In this document: piece after piece, positions 1 through 5,846 of the stretch
Layout: each line of letters opens with the position of its first letter
How positions within the stretch are numbered: position 1 is the first letter of the stretch
Assembly (NCBI GenBank): GCA_934615635.1
Contig: CAKTTT010000090.1
Location: forward strand, 1-9,211
Source of the DNA: an uncultured Eubacteriales bacterium
GTDB lineage: Bacteria; Bacillota; Clostridia; Oscillospirales; Acutalibacteraceae
Length of the DNA: 9,211 nucleotides
Reading direction: 5' to 3'
Translations under genes and position numbers: made by a program
The notes under the pieces: generated by a model
The model's database searches: none
The model's input: only the letters and a program-made list of their open reading frames with translations
Told to the model about the DNA's origin: nothing

Positions 1-264
1 TGGCAAACGCCCTGAAGCGTCGGCGCGGGATCCATGCGGTTGCTGAAAAGCGTACCGGCTGGAAACACAGTACAAGCTATGTTCTGGTGTCCCGGTTTTG
101 TGGGCGGTCCGCTCAATTAGGGTGGAAGAATCGACCTGTTTCCATGTGGTCATCGCTCCTTACCGCATAGCGGCTGTTAATAGGCGGAAACTGAAAAAAC
201 CACGGCTTCGCATCTATAAAATACGAAACGCGGGCACCGCTCGTGGCCCGCAGACGGTTTTTCA
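1..264. other. Unassigned left edge, possible end of a plus-strand gene
   Basis: No gene here can be identified. On the plus strand one frame stays open from base 3 to a TAG at 168-170 (55 codons, reading ANALKRRRGIHAVAEKRTGW at its start). On the minus strand an ATG at 153 after an in-frame stop is open to the window edge (51 codons, MTTWKQVDSSTLIERTAHKT). Its AAGGAG is only about 2 nt from the ATG, which is too close. Neither peptide resembles a family I know. The plus-oriented terminator at 265-305 favours a plus-strand gene ending at or left of this stretch. An imperfect hairpin (230-235 with 246-251, GCGGGC/GCCCGC) lies just before that terminator. Confidence 0.3.
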
Positions 265-305
265 GGGGGAGCTGCAAAATGAAACATTTTGCAGCCCCCC
301 TTTTT
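265..305 (+). terminator. Strong intrinsic terminator, plus orientation
   Basis: Eleven perfect pairs (271-281 with 285-295, loop AAA) continue, after one bulged A at 270, into five G-C pairs (265-269 with 296-300). TTTTT follows at 301-305. The T-tract is on the plus strand only; the minus-strand reading ends in CTGAAAAACC. It therefore ends a plus-strand transcript coming from the left, convergent with corA. Confidence 0.8.
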
Positions 306-337
306 CCTCCAAACATCGTATTCCTTCCGCCGCTCCT

Positions 338-386
338 AAAAAAACAACCCGGAAAAACGGTAGGCTTTCGACCGTTTTTCCGGGTT
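338..386 (-). terminator. Intrinsic terminator of corA
   Basis: A perfect 16-bp stem (346-361 with 371-386) with a 9-nt loop starts 12 nt after the corA stop codon. On the minus strand it is followed by G and seven T (338-344 read as A on the plus strand). It faces the plus-strand terminator at 265-305, so two convergent transcripts end in this gap. Confidence 0.9.
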
Positions 387-398
387 CATCTTTCTCAT

Positions 399-1325
399 TC
401 ACAGCATATTCTTCTTGTGCAGAATCCAGCTTACAACCCCCATCAGCACCAGGGCCAGTACGATAGGGAACCAGAAGAACTGGGCCAGCGGCAGGCCTTC
501 CACGTTCATGCCGTAAAACCCGGCGATGATGTTGGGGATGGATATCACGATGGTGATGGAGGCCAGCACCTTCATAACGATGTTCAAATTATTGGAGATC
601 ACCGATGCAAAGGCATCCATGGTGCCGGACAGAATGTTTAGGTAGATGCTGGACATCTCGATGGCCTGTTTGATCTCGATCAGCACATCCTCCAGCAAAT
701 CCTGGTCGTCCTCATACAGCTTGATATACCGGCCGCGCATCAGCTTTTCCAGCGTGGTTTCATCCGCCTTCAGGGAAGTGGAGAAATATACCAGGGACTT
801 TTGCACATCCAGCAACTGGATCAGTTCCTTATTTTTCATGGAGCGGCGAAGCTGTTTTTCCAGCGAGCTGGAGAGCTTGTCGATCTGTTTGAGGAACTGG
901 AGGTAGCGGGTGGCCACCCGCAGGATCAGGTGCAGCACAAACTGGGTCTTGAGGCTGGTCTGCACCCCTTTGACCACGCCCTCCGCAAACTCGGAAAGAA
1001 TGGCGTTTTCCCGCAGGGAAACCGTGATGACATTGGTGTCCGTCACCAAAATCCCCACCGGCAGCGTGCTGTAATTAACACCTGTTTCATCGCGCACCGC
1101 CACCGGCGCATCGATGATGATCAAGGTCACGCCATCCTCCGTTTCGATACGGGAGGACTCCTCCTCATCCAATGCGGCGCGGAGGAAATCCGGTTCCAGC
1201 GAGAAGCGGGTGAGCAGCTCATTGATCTCCCGCTCGTCCGGATTCACCACATTGATCCAGCAGCCGTTCTCCAGCTCCTCCTGGGGGCGGATGCGGCCGT
1301 TGACGGTCTTGTAATACCGAATCAT
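399..1325 (-). CDS. corA: CorA-family divalent cation (Mg2+) transporter
   Basis: This 308-residue protein has the CorA layout. A soluble alpha/beta N-terminal domain (about 1-130) is followed by a long helical stalk (about 130-250) rich in charged residues, including KLYEDDQDLLEDVLIEIKQA near 202-221. Two C-terminal membrane helices lie at about 252-270 and 284-302. The signature YGMN is at 271-274 at the end of the first helix, followed by the short acidic loop VEGLPL typical of the pore entrance. Known members form membrane pentamers that carry Mg2+, sometimes Co2+ or Ni2+. The chosen ATG at 1325 lies 7 nt after AAAGGGG; two in-frame ATGs further up (1331, 1349) overlap that site or lack one. 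Length fits the family. It is a single-gene transcript with its own promoter, leader and terminator, separate from the wall genes. The exact ion cannot be read from the sequence. Confidence 0.93.
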   Translation of the reverse strand: MIRYYKTVNGRIRPQEELENGCWINVVNPDEREINELLTRFSLEPDFLRAALDEEESSRIETEDGVTLIIIDAPVAVRDETGVNYSTLPVGILVTDTNVITVSLRENAILSEFAEGVVKGVQTSLKTQFVLHLILRVATRYLQFLKQIDKLSSSLEKQLRRSMKNKELIQLLDVQKSLVYFSTSLKADETTLEKLMRGRYIKLYEDDQDLLEDVLIEIKQAIEMSSIYLNILSGTMDAFASVISNNLNIVMKVLASITIVISIPNIIAGFYGMNVEGLPLAQFFWFPIVLALVLMGVVSWILHKKNML

Positions 1326-1497
1326 AAGCATACCCCTTTCCCGGGGCAAGCTCTACAAAGAGGCGGAGCGAGTCCCGGCGTTATGAAATTGTTGTCGGAT
1401 ACATCGTCCAGGGTCAGGACTCACCTCAGCCCACCTCCGTTGGTTCATACAAAATAACGGCCCGCCCCCCATAGGGGAGTACAGACTGTCTATAACC
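1326..1497 (-). promoter_or_regulatory. Structured leader RNA of corA, possible cation-responsive element
   Basis: From the predicted start near 1497 to the corA ATG there are about 170 nt of untranslated RNA with several complementary pairs. A 5' hairpin is formed by 1474-1479 with 1465-1470, and a second by 1456-1460 with 1437-1441. A long-range stem has two parts: 1431-1437 with 1360-1366, and 1417-1424 with 1368-1375, together 15 pairs including two G-U. A small hairpin (1359-1362 with 1351-1354) competes with that stem. A final hairpin (1343-1346 with 1333-1336) covers the GGGG of the ribosome binding site. The GCCCC at 1343-1347 could instead pair with GGGGC at 1464-1468, which would free the site. 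No U-tract precedes the start, so control of translation fits better than termination. I do not recognise it as an M-box, and any ligand is inference. Confidence 0.5.
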
Positions 1498-1503
1498 TCT
1501 CTT

Positions 1504-1531
1504 ATTATAACACAATATCCGTAGATTGCAA
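1504..1531 (-). promoter_or_regulatory. Sigma-A type promoter of corA
   Basis: On the minus strand TTGCAA (1526-1531) is followed after 16 nt by a perfect TATAAT (1504-1509), with TGT directly before it as an extended -10. Transcription would start near 1497. The local sequence is AT-rich, in contrast to the surrounding genes. Confidence 0.8.
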
Positions 1532-2067
1532 GAGCAATCCATCAAAACCGCTTTCCAAGCTCTTCTATTTGCCTGAAACGGTTCATTTTGGCCGAAAACA
1601 GCTTAAATTGGTTTATTTCAGGATTTTGCAGGCCTTCACAAGCCTTCAACATATTTTAGCTCAACGTCCCATTTCCCCGCCTGCTCCTTTTCCCCAAACC
1701 TGTCACCAGGGAAAAGGAGCGGCGGTGACCGGCTTGAGAAGGAAATATGACAGCGGCGCCCTTCTATTTCCCTCTGCCCTCACCCTTCCTTCGCCGCGCT
1801 CCTCTGCGTGATCCGACGCCGGAAAAGGCGGGCCGCCGTGGGATACTGAAAGCGGAACTACGATATAGGAAAAAACCTGAAAAGCAAAAGCTCTTCGCCT
1901 GTTTTCCCGCTATCTATGATAACCAGAACATCCACCGTCATGCAGGAGAGACGCGGTATCCCGCCGGCGCCTACCGGGAATCTTGCACGGGGCTGGCCAG
2001 GCCATCGTCCAGGGATCGACCGCGGGAAACCTCCCCCTTTTATCCGCTGCTTCAAAAAATAAGCGCC
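1532..2067. other. Intergenic stretch between ftsZ terminator and corA promoter, no credible gene
   Basis: About 540 bp hold no open frame with a ribosome binding site and recognisable product. A minus-strand 83-codon frame begins inside the ftsZ terminator and lacks a ribosome binding site; plus-strand frames run on into the antisense of ftsZ. Visible structure: the perfect inverted repeat at 1683-1720, a 7-bp repeat (1741-1747 with 1765-1771), and GGCG/CGCC pairs near 1816-1830. No tRNA, riboswitch or insertion sequence ends were recognised. A small RNA gene or a decayed gene remains possible. Confidence 0.5.
1683..1720. repeat. Perfect 12-bp inverted repeat
   Basis: GCTCCTTTTCCC (1683-1694) and GGGAAAAGGAGC (1709-1720) are exact reverse complements around a 14-nt loop. 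Neither strand has a T-tract after the repeat, so it is not a standard intrinsic terminator. Within the loop CCTG/CAGG (1699-1702 with 1707-1710) offers a competing fold. Its role is unknown: it could be part of an RNA or a protein binding site. Confidence 0.6.
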
Positions 2068-2106
2068 AAAAATCCGGAGGAGGACCATCGTCCTCCTCCG
2101 GATTTT
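2068..2106 (-). terminator. Strong intrinsic terminator of ftsZ
   Basis: A perfect 17-bp stem (2069-2085 with 2090-2106) with a 4-nt loop (GAUG on the transcript) lies 24 nt after the ftsZ stop codon and ends in UUUUU. It marks the end of the division cluster. The stem begins and ends with four A-T pairs, so it could also work on the opposite strand. Confidence 0.95.
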
Positions 2107-2130
2107 CATACGGCTTCCAATACCGGCTAT

Positions 2131-3237
2131 TCAGTCCTTACGCTTATTGAAGATGGACATAATATCGATATAATCCGCGTCCTCCTCCGGATGGGCGTTG
2201 CCGCTCACCGTCTGGGTAAAGGCGGCAGCGGGATTGGCCGCGCCCGCAGGGGCCGGATTCTCCTGCGCTTTATAGGAACCGTCGGAAACAAAGCCGGTGG
2301 CAATGACCGTGACCCGCATTTCGTCGTCCAAGGTCTCGTCCAAAGCCGCGCCCCAGATAATGGTGGCATCCGGATGGGCCGCACGGGAAATCATGGAGGA
2401 AGCCATTTCCACATCCTCCAGATCGATATCCGCCGACGCGGTGACGTTGATGATCACGCCCCGGGCGCCGTCGATGGTGGTTTCCAGCAGCGGGCTGGCG
2501 ATGGCGGCCTCCGCCGCCATCTGGGCCTTATCCTTACCGCCGGCGCTGCCGATGCCCATATGGGCATAGCCGGCATCCTTCATGATGGCGGTCACATCCG
2601 CAAAGTCCAGGTTGACGAGGCCGGGAACCTTGATAAGCTGGGAGATGCTCTGTACGCCCTGACGGAGGACGTCGTCCGCCACCTCAAAGGCGTTCACCAG
2701 GGTGATCCGCTGCTCGCTGACCATTTTCAGCCGTTCGTTGGGGATAACCACCAGGCTGTCCACATGCTCCCGGAGATTGGTGATGCCGTTCTCCGCCTGC
2801 TCCATCCGCCGCCGCCCCTCAAACGCGAAAGGCTTGGTGACGATGCCCACCGTCAGAATTCCCAGGTCCCGCGCGATCTCCGCCACCACCGGCGCGGCGC
2901 CGGTGCCGGTGCCGCCGCCCATACCAGCGGTGATGAAAACCATATCCGTCCCCTTCAGGGCGGCCGTGATTTCCTCCCGGCTTTCCTCGGCGGCCCGCTG
3001 CCCCTTTTCCGGGTTGGCGCCCGCGCCCATACCGTGGGTGAGCTTCTCTCCGATCTGGATCTTCTGGGTGGCCTGAGAGAGATACAAAGCCTGCCGGTCG
3101 GTGTTGATGGATACGAATTCCACGCCCTGAACGCCGGACCGGGCCATGCGGTTGATGGCGTTGCCGCCGCCGCCGCCCACACCGACCACCTTTATCTGCA
3201 CGCCGTCGACGAAATCACTGTCAAACTGAAACCCCAT
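2131..3237 (-). CDS. ftsZ: Cell division protein FtsZ, tubulin-like GTPase
   Basis: FtsZ polymerises with GTP into the Z ring that recruits the divisome at midcell. The 368-residue product has the nucleotide-binding GGGGGN (21-26), the tubulin signature GGGTGTG (107-113), and the synergy loop NLDFADV (209-215) whose acidic residue helps hydrolyse GTP on the neighbouring subunit. A polymer domain runs to about 316, an Ala/Pro-rich linker to about 353, and then the C-terminal peptide DYIDIMSIFNKRKD. That peptide keeps the hydrophobic-basic pattern but lacks the Pro of the common IPxFLR form. The ATG at 3237 has GGAGG 8 nt upstream. ftsZ follows divIB after 195 bp that contain its own promoter; no ftsA lies between them. 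A strong terminator follows. Confidence 0.98.
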   Translation of the reverse strand: MGFQFDSDFVDGVQIKVVGVGGGGGNAINRMARSGVQGVEFVSINTDRQALYLSQATQKIQIGEKLTHGMGAGANPEKGQRAAEESREEITAALKGTDMVFITAGMGGGTGTGAAPVVAEIARDLGILTVGIVTKPFAFEGRRRMEQAENGITNLREHVDSLVVIPNERLKMVSEQRITLVNAFEVADDVLRQGVQSISQLIKVPGLVNLDFADVTAIMKDAGYAHMGIGSAGGKDKAQMAAEAAIASPLLETTIDGARGVIINVTASADIDLEDVEMASSMISRAAHPDATIIWGAALDETLDDEMRVTVIATGFVSDGSYKAQENPAPAGAANPAAAFTQTVSGNAHPEEDADYIDIMSIFNKRKD

Positions 3238-3287
3238 GTAAACTTCCTCCCAGCTTTTATTTCCTAGCCACTCAGCTTATACTCCGG

Positions 3288-3315
3288 ATTATGCGCGGCG
3301 CCGCCGCAGAATCAA
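3288..3315 (-). promoter_or_regulatory. Possible second, weaker ftsZ promoter
   Basis: TTGATT (3310-3315) and CATAAT (3288-3293) are separated by 16 nt on the minus strand. The spacer is an unusually GC-rich hairpin (3295-3299 with 3303-3307), which makes this the less likely of two candidates. The same hairpin would lie in the 5' UTR of a transcript from the upstream promoter. Confidence 0.3.
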
Positions 3316-3327
3316 ACTTTCCTTTTT

Positions 3328-3356
3328 ATTTTACCACGGGGAAAATTGAAATTCAA
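3328..3356 (-). promoter_or_regulatory. Sigma-A type promoter of ftsZ
   Basis: TTGAAT (3351-3356), a 17-nt spacer and TAAAAT (3328-3333) lie on the minus strand, with TGG before the -10 as an extended element. Transcription should start near 3320, giving an 80- to 85-nt leader. This allows ftsZ to be expressed apart from the upstream murein genes. Confidence 0.75.
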
Positions 3357-3410
3357 CAGGAAAGCGGGATGAAAATGCCGCATTTACAGAGAAAATTAAA
3401 ATTTCTCGAC

Positions 3411-3430
3411 AAAAACCCCAATATATGGGG
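3411..3430 (-). terminator. Weak terminator-like hairpin after divIB
   Basis: On the transcript CCCCA and UGGGG (3426-3430 and 3416-3420) pair around a 5-nt UAUAU loop, followed by UUUUU (3411-3415). It begins right at the divIB stop codon. With only five pairs it may stop part of the transcripts and let others read into ftsZ. Confidence 0.55.
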
Positions 3431-3432
3431 GA

Positions 3433-4416
3433 TCATGCTGCCGGAGCGGTGGGTTCTGCAGCGGTGGGCGCCGTGGTGCCGGCGCCGTTGCCGGTTGGCT
3501 GGGTGGTTTCCGTTGCCGGCGGCGCGGTGGTGAGCAGCTCCTGCGGCGTGTACACCGCCATGTCGTTGTCGGATTTCTCATCCGAATAGGAGCGCAGATC
3601 CAACACTCCCTGCGTCAGGGTCCCATGCCCCTCCAGCACCAGCGGAAGGGTGGTGGACACCACCGCGATTTTATGAGGCAAGTTGGTTTCATTCCCCAAA
3701 GCGACGGTGACGCGGTTGTTCCAGTTCAGCCGGATATCGCTTTTGTCGGTCATATCGATCTCCACAATCCCCGTGGTCAGATCCATGCGCCTGCCGTCCG
3801 ACTTGGCGGCCGCGGCCGTCTCCTCAAAGGCTTTCAGCAGCGTTTCCACAATGCCCATGCTGCGCTCATCCATCGCCTCGCCGCCCAGCGCGCACGTTTC
3901 CGGCGTCACTCCCTTAAAATAAAGGTACCGGGGAGGACGGTCGGATTCCACAGGCAGCGCCTCCACCGCCCTGCCGTTGGCGCCCACCACATACCAGTAG
4001 CCTTCGGCATAACGGGCCCCCAGCACCTCCGTTTCCCGCACCTGTATGGTCACGGTATCAAAGGAGGAATTGCCGATGTCTATGTAATCGATATAGGGAA
4101 AAGCCTCCCGTATCTTTTCGCTGGCTTTTCGCTTATCGACGGAGAATACGCTCTGCCCCACCTTAATGCCGCTCACACCGATGATCGCTTCCCGGGAATA
4201 CCGGGTGTCCCCCACCACCTCCACGGATTTGACGGCAAAAACCGCGGGTTGGTCGTTCGAAGAGGAACCGGGCATAAACAGCAGCATGAAAACCGTGGCG
4301 CCGCCCAGCACCAGAATCGCAACAAAAAGCGTCACCACCAGATGAAACCGGCTGATGCGTCTCCGCTTCCGCTTTGCCGCCGGATCTGATTTTTTAACAG
4401 CCGTTCTTTTTTTCAT
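3433..4416 (-). CDS. ftsQ: Cell division protein FtsQ/DivIB
   Basis: FtsQ/DivIB is a single-pass membrane protein that links early and late divisome proteins (with FtsL and DivIC) and helps activate septal wall synthesis. The 327-residue product has a strongly basic cytoplasmic tail (1-24, with KRKRRR at 15-20), one membrane helix (about 24-48) and a POTRA domain (about 60-128, from FAVKSVEVVGDTRYS). A beta domain extends to about 275. It ends in a low-complexity Thr/Pro/Ala tail (296-327) that is probably an extracytoplasmic disordered extension. The ATG follows AAGGAGGTG with 6 nt spacing, a near-perfect ribosome binding site, and lies 50 bp after murA. Sequence identity in this family is low, so the call rests on architecture and position between murA and ftsZ. 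Confidence 0.9.
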   Translation of the reverse strand: MKKRTAVKKSDPAAKRKRRRISRFHLVVTLFVAILVLGGATVFMLLFMPGSSSNDQPAVFAVKSVEVVGDTRYSREAIIGVSGIKVGQSVFSVDKRKASEKIREAFPYIDYIDIGNSSFDTVTIQVRETEVLGARYAEGYWYVVGANGRAVEALPVESDRPPRYLYFKGVTPETCALGGEAMDERSMGIVETLLKAFEETAAAAKSDGRRMDLTTGIVEIDMTDKSDIRLNWNNRVTVALGNETNLPHKIAVVSTTLPLVLEGHGTLTQGVLDLRSYSDEKSDNDMAVYTPQELLTTAPPATETTQPTGNGAGTTAPTAAEPTAPAA

Positions 4417-4466
4417 GCCGCACCTCCTTTTTCATTCCTTTCCGGACAAGGTCCGGGTGCAACCGC

Positions 4467-5723
4467 CTATGTCAACCGCTGTACCGCGGCTCCCGCTGCG
4501 CGGAGACCCGCTTCCAGCCCTTCATATCCTCTGTCGAGATGGTGGATCTCGGTAACGGTCGTTATCCCTTCTGCAGCCAACCCCGCTATAACCAGGGCGG
4601 CCCCGCCGCGCAGATCGGTGCATTCCACCTGAGCGCCGGACAGCACGGGGATTCCCTCCACCACTGCCACGCGGCCCTCCACCTTGATCCGCGCTCCCAG
4701 GCGCAGCAGCTCTCCGGCGTGCTTGTACCTGTTTTCAAAGATATTCTCGATGAACACGCTGGTGCCGTCCGCCACGCAGGCCATGGCCATGACAGGGGCT
4801 TGGGCGTCGGTGGGAAAACCTGGATAGGGCATGGTCCGCACCGATTTGATCCGACGCAGCCGGGCCGGGGCGCTGATGAGAATTTCCTTCTCCCACTGGG
4901 AAATCTGGCAGCCCGCCTCTTCAAAAGCCGGCAGGATTCCCGCCAGATGGATGGGCTCCACTTCCTTGAGGAACAGGGAACCGCCGGTGACGGCGGCCGC
5001 CGCCATATAGGTGGCCGCCTCGATCCTGTCCGGGATCACCCGGTGACGGCAGCCCGCCAGACGGTCCACCCCCTCGATGAGGATGCAGCCTTCTCCCTGG
5101 CCGGTTATCCGGGCGCCGCAGGCGTTGAGGTAGCCGCAAAGATCCACGATCTCCGGCTCCCGGGCGGCGTTGACGATCTCCGTGGTCCCCTGGGCCAGCA
5201 CGGCGGCCAGCAGCACGTTTTCCGTGGCCCCCACGCTGGGGAAGGCCAAGGTGATGGTGGTCCCCGTCAGCCGTCCCTTCACGCGGCAGTTGAGCCGGCC
5301 CCGCTCCTCCTCGATCTCCACGCCCAGCTTGCGCAGAGCGGCCAGATGCAGGTCGATGGGCCGGGGGCCCAGCTCGCACCCACCGGGAAAGGTCAGGTGC
5401 GCCTCGCCCGTCCTGGCGGCAATCGCCCCCAGGAAAACGATGGAGGAGCGCATCTCCCGCATCAGCCGATCGGGCACGTCATTCCGACAAAGGCCGGCGG
5501 TATCCACCGTGACACAGCCGTCCGCCTGCTCCACCCGGCAGCCGAGATACCGCAGAATCGCGGCGGAAGCCTCCACATCGGACAAAGCCGGACAGTTGGT
5601 GATCTCGCTGGCGCCGTCCGCCAGCAGGGTAGCGGCCAGAATCGGCAGGGCGCTGTTTTTCGCCCCGTGAACCGTCACCGCTCCGCTGAGTTTATGTAAC
5701 CCTTCAATCGTCAGCCTTTCCAT
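4467..5723 (-). CDS. murA: UDP-N-acetylglucosamine 1-carboxyvinyltransferase MurA
   Basis: MurA moves enolpyruvate from phosphoenolpyruvate to UDP-GlcNAc, the first committed cytoplasmic step to peptidoglycan. From the ATG at 5723 the product is 418 residues, as expected. It has Lys22-Asn23 (HGAKNSA), the active loop PGGCELGPRP with the reactive Cys116, Asp306 in PGFPTDAQA, and Arg372 in DLRGGAALVIAG. Because the cysteine is present (not Asp), the enzyme should be open to fosfomycin at the target level. The open frame extends to 5843, but the N-terminus MERLTIEGLHKLSGAV aligns with the family start, and GAAAGGG lies 8 nt upstream. That ribosome binding site is weaker than those of its neighbours. 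A second MurA copy, common in Firmicutes, is not visible here. Confidence 0.97.
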   Translation of the reverse strand: MERLTIEGLHKLSGAVTVHGAKNSALPILAATLLADGASEITNCPALSDVEASAAILRYLGCRVEQADGCVTVDTAGLCRNDVPDRLMREMRSSIVFLGAIAARTGEAHLTFPGGCELGPRPIDLHLAALRKLGVEIEEERGRLNCRVKGRLTGTTITLAFPSVGATENVLLAAVLAQGTTEIVNAAREPEIVDLCGYLNACGARITGQGEGCILIEGVDRLAGCRHRVIPDRIEAATYMAAAAVTGGSLFLKEVEPIHLAGILPAFEEAGCQISQWEKEILISAPARLRRIKSVRTMPYPGFPTDAQAPVMAMACVADGTSVFIENIFENRYKHAGELLRLGARIKVEGRVAVVEGIPVLSGAQVECTDLRGGAALVIAGLAAEGITTVTEIHHLDRGYEGLEAGLRAAGAAVQRLT

Positions 5724-5756
5724 ATCACGCACCCTTTCATCCATTGAAAAGGCGAC

Positions 5757-5808
5757 CCGGCGGCATTGAAGCGCCGGATAATCGCCCGCAAACCATCGTA
5801 TGCGGGCG
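5757..5808 (-). repeat. Two GC-rich hairpins in the murG-murA gap
   Basis: CGCCCGCA and its exact complement (5783-5790 with 5801-5808, loop 10 nt) lie next to a six-pair stem (5757-5762 with 5772-5777, loop 9 nt). On the transcript the second is followed by only a short UUUU a few bases later, after GUCGCC. Full termination is unlikely; they may stabilise or process the mRNA, or pause transcription before murA. Confidence 0.5.
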
Positions 5809-5846
5809 GAAGAAGGGGCGTTCATGACGGTAAGACTGCGCAAGCG

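Noticed and set aside
98..466. 122-codon plus-strand frame
   Set aside because: It runs through two terminators and into the antisense of corA.
1326..1497. M-box Mg2+ riboswitch before corA
   Set aside because: Gene, length and position would suit, but the conserved M-box segments I remember are not found on the sense strand. A covariance search could reverse this.
1402..2014. 12-nt direct repeat CATCGTCCAGGG at 1402-1413 and 2003-2014
   Set aside because: A repeat of this length is expected by chance in a window of this size.
1858..2109. 83-codon minus-strand frame after ftsZ
   Set aside because: Its ATG lies within the terminator region, there is no ribosome binding site, and the product resembles nothing known.
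1747..3267. 506-codon open frame on the plus strand, antisense to ftsZ
   Set aside because: It mirrors the GC-biased codons of ftsZ, has no family resemblance, and passes through the ftsZ terminator and promoter.
5724..5843. N-terminal extension of murA by 40 residues
   Set aside because: The extension matches no MurA, includes intergenic hairpins, and its start codons lack ribosome binding sites.
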